NCBI GenBank assembly: GCA_007128855.1
Contig: SKWQ01000088.1
Coordinates: forward strand, 1-44,421
Origin: Balneolales bacterium
GTDB taxonomy: Bacteria; Bacteroidota; Rhodothermia; Balneolales; Natronogracilivirgulaceae
Direction of reading: 5' to 3'
Length of the DNA: 44,421 nucleotides
A program made the position numbers and the translations under genes. Below the pieces are notes generated by a model. The model was not told the DNA's origin. It did no database searches and saw nothing but the letters and a program-made list of their open reading frames with translations. Shown piece by piece: positions 35,412-44,421 of the stretch. Position 1 is the first letter of the stretch, and every line of letters begins with the position of its first letter.

Positions 35412-36644
35412 TCACTCGTTGCGCACGGCGTCCGCCGGCTGGATGGATGCGGCACGCAGGGCAGGGTACCAGCTGGCCAGGATGCAGAGCAGGAGGCTGC
35501 CACCCACTACGAAACTGATGTCCAGCCACTGGATCTGCACCGGATACGCCGAAATGATGAACGACTCGGCGCCGGCAAGCTTGACGAGCTCATACCTGTC
35601 CTGAAGCCAGGCAAGGGTCAATCCGGCCGTTCCGCCCAGAACGCAGCCGATGAGACCAACATACCATCCCTGTTGTAGGAAAACGGACATGATGTCCTTC
35701 CTGCGAAAGCCGATGGAGCGCAGGAGGCCGATATCGCGTTGCTTCTGGATCACCACCATGGTCAGGGAGCCGACGATGTTCAGGACAGCAACCAGCACGA
35801 TGATCATCAGGATGAAGTAGGCGCCCCATTTTTCCAGGTTCATGACATCATAAAGCGGCTTCTGAAGGTCGTACCATGTCTGGATCAGGAAGTGCTCGCC
35901 CAGTTCCTGCTGCAAAGTGCGCTTGACGGCCTCGGCCCGGTTGTGGTCATGCAGACGGATGTCCAGCCCGGACACCTCGTCCCGAAGATCGAATAGCCGC
36001 TGGGACGCGGCTATGTCAATGTACATCACCGGCTCGTCGATTACCTGACGCATGTCGTAAATGCCGCGCACTTCAAACCGGCTGACCCTGGGACCTGTGA
36101 ACTGCGTGAGCGCCCGCCGCATGCCCGAAGCACTCAGCAGTGCGACATCATCGCCGATGTGCAGCCGGAGGCTGCGGCTCACCGGGTCCGAAAGCAGGAC
36201 GCCGGGCATGCTGTTGCGGACATCCAGATCCAGTCCGCCGGCATACATCAGAGCGTCCAGGTCGGCATAGCGGGCAAAACGCTCCGGATCCACCCCTTTT
36301 ACCACCACCACCTGATCACGCCGCCCGCGATGGGCAACCAGCGCCTTGCCCTGGATAAACGGGGACTGAACCGCAATTTCCGGGATCCCGGCCAGAGTCT
36401 CCTCCATGGCATCCGTGATCACAAAGGAGCGTCCGGCAGCCGATTCGATTCGCAGGTCCGGGTCGTTGGACAGCAGCATCCCTTTGATGACATCAAAAAA
36501 ACCGTTGAAAACCGAGAGCACCACGATCAGCAAGGCGGTTCCCACGGTCACGCCAGCCACGCTTATCAAAGTAAGCGTGTTGATCAGGGATACATTTTTT
36601 CTTGAGAAAAGGTATCTTCTTGCTATGAGATTGCTGGCTTTCAA
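35412..36644 (-). CDS. LolC/LolE-like lipoprotein-releasing ABC permease (FtsX family)
   Basis: NLIARRYLFSRKNVSLINTLTLISVAGVTVGTALLIVVLSVFNGF; IVGSLTMVVIQKQRDIGLLRSIGFRRKDIMSVFLQQG. Confidence 0.92.
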   Translation of the reverse strand: MKASNLIARRYLFSRKNVSLINTLTLISVAGVTVGTALLIVVLSVFNGFFDVIKGMLLSNDPDLRIESAAGRSFVITDAMEETLAGIPEIAVQSPFIQGKALVAHRGRRDQVVVVKGVDPERFARYADLDALMYAGGLDLDVRNSMPGVLLSDPVSRSLRLHIGDDVALLSASGMRRALTQFTGPRVSRFEVRGIYDMRQVIDEPVMYIDIAASQRLFDLRDEVSGLDIRLHDHNRAEAVKRTLQQELGEHFLIQTWYDLQKPLYDVMNLEKWGAYFILMIIVLVAVLNIVGSLTMVVIQKQRDIGLLRSIGFRRKDIMSVFLQQGWYVGLIGCVLGGTAGLTLAWLQDRYELVKLAGAESFIISAYPVQIQWLDISFVVGGSLLLCILASWYPALRAASIQPADAVRNE

Positions 36645-36737
36645 GGGATTTTCAACCGATGTTATTCTTGTGACAAAATTGAAGCACGATGAGACAAACT
36701 AACGCAGCAGAAGGCATCCTGATGTACTAACTTTAGA

Positions 36738-36755
36738 GTAAAACTTGTATTTTAC
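36738..36755. promoter_or_regulatory. Perfect inverted repeat GTAAAA-N6-TTTTAC just upstream of glgB
   Basis: GTAAAACTTGTATTTTAC, 6-6-6 symmetry, ending 29 bp before the glgB ATG. Confidence 0.4.
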
Positions 36756-36784
36756 CCGACAATCTAAATTATGCTCCGAAAAAT

Positions 36785-38992
36785 ATGCCTGTGATACAGA
36801 AGTTTCTCGATCGAGGTCAAATCACTGCACTGGAACGGGCCGACCACTCTGATCCATTCGCCGTACTTGGTCCGCACGAATACAAAAAGGGGAAAAAGCA
36901 GGGGATCGTCGTCCGCGCCTTGCATCCAAATGCAGAGGCCCTAAAGATATGGTTAGAAAACGGGACATCCTACCGGGAGATGACCAGGATCAGCGAAGGA
37001 GGCGTGTTTGAAATCCTCCTTGAAGGGATGGATGAAGCGCCCGATTACTATTATGAGGTCGTGCTTTACGACGGGAACACCTACACCACGGCCGACCCCT
37101 ACTCCTTCGGACCCACACTCACGGAATTTGACATGCAACTCTGGGGTGAAGGGAATCACCGCAGGGCTTATGAGTGGATGGGCTCCCATCTGATGAAAAT
37201 CGGAGATGTGAGCGGAACGCGGTTTATCGTCGCCGCCCCCGGGGCGAAACGGGCAAGTGTGGTTGGCAGCTTCAACGAATGGGACGGCCGGCGGCATCCC
37301 ATGAGGAAATACCACGAGCAGGGCCTTTGGGAGATCTTTATCCCCGGCCTGGTCGAAGGCGACATATACAAGTATGAAATTTCAGTGGAGGGGCAGGACC
37401 TTCCGCTGCTGAAGGCCGATCCGTATGGGTTCTACTCGGAGCTTCGTCCGCGCAATGCCTCCATCATCAAGGACATCGACACCTATGAGTGGAAAGACGA
37501 GGAGTGGATGGCAGCCCGTACCAAGGGATTTGACGAGCCGATGTCCATTTACGAGGTGCACCTGGGGTCCTGGAAAAAGAAGGAGCTGGATCCGACGGGC
37601 TTTTTCTCCTACCGCGAACTGGCCGAAGACCTCATCCCCTACGTCAGGGAAATGGGCTACACACACATCGAGCTGCTCCCGATTGCCGAACATCCCTACG
37701 ACCCCTCATGGGGCTACCAGATCACGGGCTATTTCGCGCCGACCTCCCGTTTTGGTCCGCCCGAAGACCTCATGTTCTTCATCGACAAATGCCACGAGGC
37801 CGGCATTGGAGTTATCGTGGACTGGGTCCCCGCCCATTTTGCCAAGGACGATCACGGACTGCGGCGGTTTGACGGCACGGCACTTTACGAGCACGAGGAT
37901 CCCCGCCAGGGTGAGCACCGTGACTGGGGCACACTCATCTTCAACTTTGGCCGGACCGAGGTCCAGAACTTCCTCATGTCCAACGCCATCTTCTGGTGCG
38001 ACAAGTTTCACATCGACGGACTTCGTGTGGATGCGGTCGCATCCATGCTCTACCTTGACTATTCCCGGGAGGAGGGAGAGTGGGTTCCCAACAAGTTCGG
38101 AGGCAGGGAGAACATCGAGGCCATCGATTTCCTGAAACGCTTCAACGTAGTGATCAACGAGGAGTTCGAGGGGGTGGTGACCATGGCGGAGGAATCGACT
38201 TCCTGGCCCATGGTGTCACGTCCGACCTATGTTGGCGGTCTTGGATTTGACTACAAGTGGAACATGGGCTGGATGAACGACACGCTCAAATACGTGGCCA
38301 TCGACCCCATTTTCCGCAAGTATCATCACAACCAGCTCACGTTTTCGATGATATATGCGTTTACGGAGAACTTCCTGCTTCCGCTTTCGCACGACGAGGT
38401 CGTGCACATGAAGCGGTCGCTGATCTCCAAGATGCCGGGTGATGACTGGCAGAAATTCGCAAACCTGAGACTGCTCTACACATACATGTACTGCCACCCG
38501 GGTAAAAAGCTGCTTTTCATGGGATCGGAGCTGGCCCAGTGGGGTGAGTGGGACAGTGAGAAATCCATTGACTGGGGATTGCTGAAATATGACCAGCACA
38601 AGGGCATACAGACGCTGATCAAGGACCTGAACCGGGTCTATCGCGGACAGAAGGCTCTCCACCAGGTCGATTTTGACTGGGGCGGGTTCCAGTGGGTCGA
38701 TTTTACCGACGCGGACAACGGCATCCTGGCATTCATCAGAAGGAGCAAGAAAGAACACGATGCCGTCGTGTGCATCTTTAACTTTACGCCACAGGTTCAC
38801 TATGACTATGTGATCGGTGTGCCAAGGCCCGGAACCTACCGCATTGTCTTCAACAGCGATTCGGAATACTACGGAGGCAGTAATTTCGGCAATGCCGAGC
38901 TGGTTGCTGAAAAAGGTGAATTTCACAATCAGCCCGCCAATGTCCGGATCAACATTCCCCCGCTGGCCGGAGTCATCATCAAATCCACGTAA
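36785..38992 (+). CDS. glgB: 1,4-alpha-glucan branching enzyme
   Basis: YEVHLGSW, HPYDPSWGYQITGYFAPTSRFG, FHIDGLRVDAVASMLYLDYSR, LSHDEVVHMKRSL, GSELAQWGEW. Confidence 0.98.
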   Translation: MPVIQKFLDRGQITALERADHSDPFAVLGPHEYKKGKKQGIVVRALHPNAEALKIWLENGTSYREMTRISEGGVFEILLEGMDEAPDYYYEVVLYDGNTYTTADPYSFGPTLTEFDMQLWGEGNHRRAYEWMGSHLMKIGDVSGTRFIVAAPGAKRASVVGSFNEWDGRRHPMRKYHEQGLWEIFIPGLVEGDIYKYEISVEGQDLPLLKADPYGFYSELRPRNASIIKDIDTYEWKDEEWMAARTKGFDEPMSIYEVHLGSWKKKELDPTGFFSYRELAEDLIPYVREMGYTHIELLPIAEHPYDPSWGYQITGYFAPTSRFGPPEDLMFFIDKCHEAGIGVIVDWVPAHFAKDDHGLRRFDGTALYEHEDPRQGEHRDWGTLIFNFGRTEVQNFLMSNAIFWCDKFHIDGLRVDAVASMLYLDYSREEGEWVPNKFGGRENIEAIDFLKRFNVVINEEFEGVVTMAEESTSWPMVSRPTYVGGLGFDYKWNMGWMNDTLKYVAIDPIFRKYHHNQLTFSMIYAFTENFLLPLSHDEVVHMKRSLISKMPGDDWQKFANLRLLYTYMYCHPGKKLLFMGSELAQWGEWDSEKSIDWGLLKYDQHKGIQTLIKDLNRVYRGQKALHQVDFDWGGFQWVDFTDADNGILAFIRRSKKEHDAVVCIFNFTPQVHYDYVIGVPRPGTYRIVFNSDSEYYGGSNFGNAELVAEKGEFHNQPANVRINIPPLAGVIIKST

Positions 38993-39009
38993 ACCTATCT
39001 GTTCTGAAC

Positions 39010-40554
39010 ATGGACGTTACCAGATCAAGTGGCACCCTTGTCCACCCCACTTCCTTTCCCTCCGACTTCGGGATCGGCGACCTGGGAGGCAAAGCGTATC
39101 GATTTATTGATTTTCTTGAGGAGACGCACCAGGGCATGTGGCAGATCCTGCCGCTCGGGCCCACCGGATTCGGGAATTCTCCCTACGCAAGTTACTCCGC
39201 ATTTGCCGGAAACCCCTATCTCATCAGCCCTGACATGCTGAAGGAAAAGGGACTGCTTGAGGAAAAGGAGCTGGCCAAACACCGTGTCCCCCAGGGAACC
39301 AGTGTCGATTATGACCAGGCGTATGCCATCAAGGACGAGCTTTTGGCCAAAGCATGCAAGCGTTTTTACGACCGTAAGGAGTCCACGGAACAGAAGCGTT
39401 TCGAGGAGTTCAAAAAAGAGAATGCTTTCTGGCTGGATGATTATGTCCTGTTCATGTCCTGTCTCATCGAAAACGGCAAGCGGCCCTGGAACCAGTGGGA
39501 CGAGGGGCTGGCCCGGCGTGAAAAAAAGGCCCTTGATTCCGCCAGGAAGAAGCTCCGCAAGCGCATTGAGTCGCAGTATTGGGTCCAATTCGAATTTTTC
39601 GAACAATGGATGGCTCTCCGGGGGTATGCCAACGATAAAGGCATCATAATCATCGGGGACATCCCCATATTCGTGGACCACAACAGCTCGGACGTCTGGG
39701 CCAACAAGAAATTCTTTGATGTGGACGAAACCGGCAACCGGCTGCTGGTCGCCGGCGTTCCGCCGGACTATTTCAGTGAGACCGGCCAGTTGTGGGGCAA
39801 CCCGCTGTACCGCTGGAAAGAGCTTGAGAAAGACGGTTATCAGTGGTGGGTTGAGCGCTTCCGCCAGATGTTCATCATGTTTGATGCCATCCGCGTGGAC
39901 CATTTCCGCGGGTTTGATGCGTTCTGGGAGATCAAGGCGGAGGCAAAGACCGCGGAACATGGCCGATGGGTCAAGGGCCCGGGCGCGAAACTGTTCAAGA
40001 CCATCGAGAAAAAGCTTGGGAAGCTCCCGATCATCGCGGAGGATCTTGGTGTGATAACGCCCAATGTGGTTAAGTTGCGCGAATCTTTCGGGTTTCCGGG
40101 GATGAAGGTGCTCCAGTTCGCATTTGGCGATCCGGGCAACGGTTTCCTTCCGCACAACTATCAGAGCTCCAATTGTGTCGTCTATTCGGGCACACATGAC
40201 AACGATACGACCCTGGGCTGGTATCGGCAGGCGCCCGAAGCGGAGAAGAACTATCTGCGCGAGTATACGCAATCCAACGGATCGGATGTAAGCTGGCAGC
40301 TCATCCGGCAGGGAATGTTGTCTGTTGCCAGCAAAGCCATCTTCCCGCTTCAGGATTACATGGAACTGGACGGCGAGCATCGCATGAACTTCCCGGGTAC
40401 GACGGAAAACAACTGGATGTGGCGGTACACCGATGAGTTGCTGGATCGCCTGGACCGTGACCGCATCCGCCATATCATTACCATAAGCAACCGAAATCCG
40501 CGTGACGCCAGAACCGATTCCAATTTGTCCGATATTCATGCCGAAGAACCCTGA
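39010..40554 (+). CDS. malQ: 4-alpha-glucanotransferase (amylomaltase)
   Basis: SSGTLVHPTSFPSDFGIGDLG, WQILPLGPTGFGNSPYASYSAFAGNPYLIS, IRVDHFRGFDAFWEI, GTHDNDTTLGWY. Confidence 0.98.
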   Translation: MDVTRSSGTLVHPTSFPSDFGIGDLGGKAYRFIDFLEETHQGMWQILPLGPTGFGNSPYASYSAFAGNPYLISPDMLKEKGLLEEKELAKHRVPQGTSVDYDQAYAIKDELLAKACKRFYDRKESTEQKRFEEFKKENAFWLDDYVLFMSCLIENGKRPWNQWDEGLARREKKALDSARKKLRKRIESQYWVQFEFFEQWMALRGYANDKGIIIIGDIPIFVDHNSSDVWANKKFFDVDETGNRLLVAGVPPDYFSETGQLWGNPLYRWKELEKDGYQWWVERFRQMFIMFDAIRVDHFRGFDAFWEIKAEAKTAEHGRWVKGPGAKLFKTIEKKLGKLPIIAEDLGVITPNVVKLRESFGFPGMKVLQFAFGDPGNGFLPHNYQSSNCVVYSGTHDNDTTLGWYRQAPEAEKNYLREYTQSNGSDVSWQLIRQGMLSVASKAIFPLQDYMELDGEHRMNFPGTTENNWMWRYTDELLDRLDRDRIRHIITISNRNPRDARTDSNLSDIHAEEP

Positions 40555-40775
40555 TCATTTTCGGTTCAGGCCATAATTGCGTATATTTACAGATTATCCT
40601 TCGCGGCCGCCCTCCAGGGAATGTTGCAGCATTGCGCAGAGGGTTGCCAGGTGTCTGTATTCATTTGATTTGGCCGCTCTTTTTCCCTGGGTTTGAGGGT
40701 CATTGCGATCCCAAGGTATGAATCCCGGCCCATTCGGAAACACAACAACTGTCCGGAAACGTGAATTGACCGATT

Positions 40776-41570
40776 ATGAAAATTCTTTACGCTGCAGCTG
40801 AAATTTCACCATTTGCGAGAATGACCCATACCGCAGACCTTCTCAGGTTCCTGCCGGCATCCCTTCAGGATAAGGGGTTCGAAATCCGCTTGCTCCTGCC
40901 GAAATACGGTTCCATCAATGACCGCAGGAACCGGCTGCACGAAGTGATCCGCCTTGCCGGTATCAAGGTCCGGGTTGGTGACCGGGAAGAGAGCATGCGT
41001 ATCAAGGTGGCCAGCATCCCCAACGCCAAGTTGCAGGTCTATTTCCTGGACAACGACACGTATTTCAAGAGAAAGGCACTGTTTAACGATCCGCAGACGG
41101 ATGAGTTCTTCCAGGATAACGACCAGCGCCTTGTATTCTATAATAAGGGCGTTCTGGAAACCGTTAAGAAACTTGGCTGGAAGCCAGATGTCATCCATTG
41201 CCATGACTGGGCAGCCGGATTCATACCCGTGTTGCTGAAGTCCGTTTATAAGGACGATGACAATTTTTCACAGACAAAAGTAGTTTTCAATGTGCACAGT
41301 GCTGTCAACCACGGTATTTTTGAGGAAAGCATCCTCGACCTGATGTCCCTTCCCGAAGATTTTGACCGCAGTTCGGTTATTTTTGACGGCAAGGTTGATT
41401 TTCTGAGGGCCGGACTCTCCTACGCGGATCATGTTGTGACCGGTAACGAACTGGGATCCGAACTGGACGATACGTTTACTGCACTGGGCATTACACCGGA
41501 CAAAATCCAGGGTTCGCCTCAGGATGTATCCAGTAAATTTGCCGACTACTACAAAAAAATTACGGAATAA
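40776..41570 (+). CDS. GT5 (glycogen/starch synthase) N-terminal-domain-only protein, 264 aa
   Basis: MKILYAAAEISPFARMTHTADLLRFLPASLQDKGFEIRLLLPKYGSI and DVIHCHDWAAGFIPVLLK; ORF ends without a GT-B C-terminal domain. Confidence 0.85.
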   Translation: MKILYAAAEISPFARMTHTADLLRFLPASLQDKGFEIRLLLPKYGSINDRRNRLHEVIRLAGIKVRVGDREESMRIKVASIPNAKLQVYFLDNDTYFKRKALFNDPQTDEFFQDNDQRLVFYNKGVLETVKKLGWKPDVIHCHDWAAGFIPVLLKSVYKDDDNFSQTKVVFNVHSAVNHGIFEESILDLMSLPEDFDRSSVIFDGKVDFLRAGLSYADHVVTGNELGSELDDTFTALGITPDKIQGSPQDVSSKFADYYKKITE

Positions 41571-41578
41571 CCTCTGTT

Positions 41579-42811
41579 TTGAGCTATAATTATACGTTTG
41601 GCGGCATTCTTAACCGTCTGACAACCCCCCTGATGCTGCTGCTTGCGGTTGGACTCGTCTCTTCCTGTGACGATACCCCGATAGTTGGCGGCGACCTCTC
41701 ACCTGACGATGTGAGGGTGCACGCCGATACGGTACTCATATCCAACCTGTCTGTCGTGAGTTCGCCCTCCTTCAGCGGCAACCTGACGTACGTCACCACC
41801 GGACGGGTGGAAGACCCGGCTTTTGGCACGGTAACGGCAACGGCGCTGATGCGTCCTTCCATCACCAGGCAGGCCCAGGCCGATACGATCGGGGAGAATG
41901 CCGTGATCCGTCTGAGTCTGAACGTCAGTAACCGCTATGGATCGGAAGCGGCCCCCGGTGATTTTGAGATCGTGGAACTCGCCCGACCCTGGCGAAGCTC
42001 TTCCTGGCGCTATGACTCCATTCCCGATCTTGCGGCGAATCCGGATATGAGCAGAAAAGTGATCGGCCGGTTTACCCTTACGGACGCCGACTCGATAACG
42101 GTCCGTCTGAGTGACGAATGGACCCGAAAGTACAGGGACATCTTCGTAAATCCGTCCGAATCAGAAAAAGACTCACTGTACAGGGCGGATCTTCCGGGCC
42201 TGGCAATCGTACCTGCGGAAGGCACGGATAAAATGTTTTCCATCCAGGTTTCCCGGGCTCGCCTGCTCATTCAGTCGGGCGAGGGCATGGTTGACCTCAG
42301 TAAGGAGATCAGCAGCTGGGCGGTCAGCCTTGATAAGGACGGACCTGATGAAGGGGTGGTCGGCACCAGCAAACCGGTGTACAATACCAGGGGCAGCATG
42401 CTGAAACTGGACTTCGATTTTTCTGAAGGCTTCCTGGGCACCACCAATTTTTCGCGTATGGAGCTCGTTATGTATGATGACACCCTGAGTATGAGGAGCG
42501 GCGTTCCGGCAAATTATGTCCGCCCCCGTTCCGAGACCATGCTGGTCTATTTCCTGGAGTCGGACCAGCTCAACTACGCCATTGCAACCGATCCACGCTT
42601 TCAGGCAACCAGGCGCAGTGAAGACAGTTCCTATCGCATAAACCTGACCGCACTGGCCAACGACCAGTTACGCACCGGCGGTGACAGCCGCTCACTGTAT
42701 GCGGTCATCGGCGGGAATGACGGAAGGTTCCTTCCCGTCCTGCTGTCCGGATCAGAAAGCAGCATGAGACAACCCAAATTGCTAATCACCAGTATTTCAA
42801 AAGAGCAGTAG
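41579..42811 (+). CDS. DUF4270-like lipoprotein
   Basis: Hydrophobic N-terminus with lipobox-like VGLVSSC; VEDPAFGTVTA pattern; position directly after the GT5-like gene. Start uncertain (TTG 41579 or ATG near 41632). Confidence 0.65.
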   Translation: MSYNYTFGGILNRLTTPLMLLLAVGLVSSCDDTPIVGGDLSPDDVRVHADTVLISNLSVVSSPSFSGNLTYVTTGRVEDPAFGTVTATALMRPSITRQAQADTIGENAVIRLSLNVSNRYGSEAAPGDFEIVELARPWRSSSWRYDSIPDLAANPDMSRKVIGRFTLTDADSITVRLSDEWTRKYRDIFVNPSESEKDSLYRADLPGLAIVPAEGTDKMFSIQVSRARLLIQSGEGMVDLSKEISSWAVSLDKDGPDEGVVGTSKPVYNTRGSMLKLDFDFSEGFLGTTNFSRMELVMYDDTLSMRSGVPANYVRPRSETMLVYFLESDQLNYAIATDPRFQATRRSEDSSYRINLTALANDQLRTGGDSRSLYAVIGGNDGRFLPVLLSGSESSMRQPKLLITSISKEQ

Positions 42812-42818
42812 CCTGCCT

Positions 42819-44126
42819 GTGTGGAAACCTATGAGACGATTCGCCAAATCCATTCCGGTCATCCTCTTCCTGATCACCGGAATCAGTTCACCGGCCATAT
42901 CACAGGATGTGTGGAGAGGAGGTTCTGCCTATTCGCACTTCGGCCTGGGAGTGCCAAATGACTTTAAGGCGTCCTATGCAAGCGGCATGGGCGTTTACGG
43001 CGTCGCCCTCAACGACACGAGGGTGCCGGGCATTGCCAACCCGGCGGCCTGGTCGCGTGCCATTTTTACCAATGCCAGCGGTGCATTTGAAATATCCAGC
43101 TACGATGCTTCTTCGCCGGATTTGGAGTACCGGTCCACCCAGTTTCATTCCGGCCCGTTCCAGGTTGTGATGCCCATCACCAGGGATCGTTTGGGGGTCA
43201 CCTTTTCCGTTTCTCCCCTGACCTCTTCCCGTTTCACGCTGCAGAACCAGTACCGTCTGGCGCCGGAAGAGAACCACACTGGAAGCGAGTTGAACTATGT
43301 CGTTGAGAACAAGGGAAACGGGGGTATCAACAAGATTGAGCTCGGCTTTGGCTATCGCATTACCCGTAACTTCTCGGTCGGTTATGCACCCTCCCTGCTG
43401 ATCGGCAATATCCGTCGCGATCAGACGGTATTCTTTGACAACCCCGATTACCGTCCCACCAATTTGCGCGAATCCACATCTCACTATGGATTTGGAAATC
43501 GATTTGGTATATATTTCCAGCAGAGAAATGCATTCCGGCAAAACGACCGGTTTATTTTCGGGGCGATGGTATCCCTGCCGGTCAATCTTGTTTCCGAGCG
43601 AAAGCTTGAGTCACGTATCGATTTCAATGATGTGACCATCCGTCCACCTTCGGATTATGGTGACGGTGAGGTGACCTATCCAATGGAGGCAAGTGCCGGT
43701 TTTTCCTATAACTTCAATCCATTTATTCAGATCAGCACGGACGTGCTCTATCAGAACTGGAGTGAATACACCAATTTTAACGGGGAGACAGAAGCTTTCC
43801 TTAAGGATCGGATGCGAGTTGGCCTGGGAGGGCAGTTTATCCCGGCCCGCAGGGACGCCTCCGGCTTCCTGTCGAACTTTATCTACCGGTTGGGCGTATC
43901 ATACGATACAGGCAACCTTAAAATCAATGACAACGACATAGAAACCGTAACGATCCATGGCGGATTAAGCATCCCATCTTCCCGGTCCAACTCTTCCATT
44001 GACATCAATGCTGAGTACGGCTTCCGGGGGACGCAATCAGCCGGACTCATCTCGGAAAGGGTATTTGCCCTGAAGCTGTCATTCAATTTGTCTGAACTCA
44101 TGTTCATCCAACGCCGTCTGCAATAA
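42819..44126 (+). CDS. Outer-membrane beta-barrel protein, possibly OmpP1/FadL-like
   Basis: Signal peptide ending SSPAISQ; N-terminal YSHFGLGVPNDFKASYASGMGVYGVALNDTRVPGIANPAAWSR; amphipathic strands; terminal strand then MFIQRRLQ. Confidence 0.75.
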   Translation: MWKPMRRFAKSIPVILFLITGISSPAISQDVWRGGSAYSHFGLGVPNDFKASYASGMGVYGVALNDTRVPGIANPAAWSRAIFTNASGAFEISSYDASSPDLEYRSTQFHSGPFQVVMPITRDRLGVTFSVSPLTSSRFTLQNQYRLAPEENHTGSELNYVVENKGNGGINKIELGFGYRITRNFSVGYAPSLLIGNIRRDQTVFFDNPDYRPTNLRESTSHYGFGNRFGIYFQQRNAFRQNDRFIFGAMVSLPVNLVSERKLESRIDFNDVTIRPPSDYGDGEVTYPMEASAGFSYNFNPFIQISTDVLYQNWSEYTNFNGETEAFLKDRMRVGLGGQFIPARRDASGFLSNFIYRLGVSYDTGNLKINDNDIETVTIHGGLSIPSSRSNSSIDINAEYGFRGTQSAGLISERVFALKLSFNLSELMFIQRRLQ

Positions 44127-44155
44127 GCATACAGCACAGTCTAATCCTCAACATC

Positions 44156-44421
44156 ATGGCAAAATCAATTCTCATCCTGATAACGGCTCTGGTCATTTCC
44201 AGTACGGCAAGTGCTCAGCCCTTCGGTTACACACCGCTTCAGATCCAGTCCCTGTTTTCCGAGGATTTCCGGAACGAACAGTATGAACAGGCACTGATCT
44301 ACGGACGCTGGCTGGTCGAGGCGCACCCCAGGGAGATGGAGGACTATCCGGGCAACTATCCTGCAGAACGCAACTTCCGCCGGATGATCGACATTTATGA
44401 ATACATGTCGACCCAGCAGGA
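44156..44421 (+). CDS. Partial secreted protein, possibly TPR-containing; runs off window end
   Basis: ATG at 44156: MAKSILILITALVISSTASAQPFGYTPLQIQSLFSEDFRNEQYEQALIYGRWLVEAHPREMEDYPGNYPAERNFRRMIDIYEYMSTQQ. Confidence 0.6.
   Translation, partial: MAKSILILITALVISSTASAQPFGYTPLQIQSLFSEDFRNEQYEQALIYGRWLVEAHPREMEDYPGNYPAERNFRRMIDIYEYMSTQQ

Noticed and set aside
39025-40539. 504-aa minus-strand ORF antisense to malQ
   Set aside because: malQ is unambiguous on the plus strand; the antisense ORF has no family resemblance and fits codon-bias shadowing in GC-rich third positions.
1-44421. CRISPR array, transposon, prophage or toxin-antitoxin system
   Set aside because: No regularly spaced repeats, cas genes, transposase, integrase or phage genes recognised; gene content is core chromosomal.

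Overview
This window looks like an ordinary chromosomal segment of a Bacteroidota/Balneolota-type bacterium (taxonomy inferred from gene content and order; no search was run). It is densely packed housekeeping DNA: mnmG (partial), tRNA-Asp, a glutathione peroxidase-like gene, an MBL-fold hydrolase, manC, phoR/phoB, ruvA, ruvC, fabI, the ffh-rpsP-rimM-trmD-rplS block, mrp, gcvT-comB-ftsK-lolA-UPF0104, an outer-membrane barrel, an HU/SPOR pair, exbB/exbD/tonB, glgP, ispE, cca, a CDF transporter, a sugar nucleotidyltransferase, a membrane-anchored MurF-like ligase, a LolC/E-like permease, glgB, malQ, a truncated GT5 (GlgA-like) protein, a DUF4270-like lipoprotein, an outer-membrane protein and a partial TPR-like ORF. 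I found no CRISPR array, transposase, prophage or recognisable defence island. The observations most worth a second look are: (1) an HU(CCDC81-type)-HU-SPOR envelope protein apparently split exactly between its two HU domains, followed by a Tol/Ton motor; (2) a GT5-only GlgA-like protein that has lost the KTGG substrate motif and sits beside a DUF4270-like lipoprotein; (3) a MurF-like ligase with an N-terminal multi-TM domain; (4) ribosomal protein S16 with a roughly 180-residue K/E/A-rich, internally duplicated tail; (5) several intergenic inverted repeats, best of all a perfect 12-bp one between the nucleotidyltransferase and murF genes. None of these proves a new system; each comes with a test.
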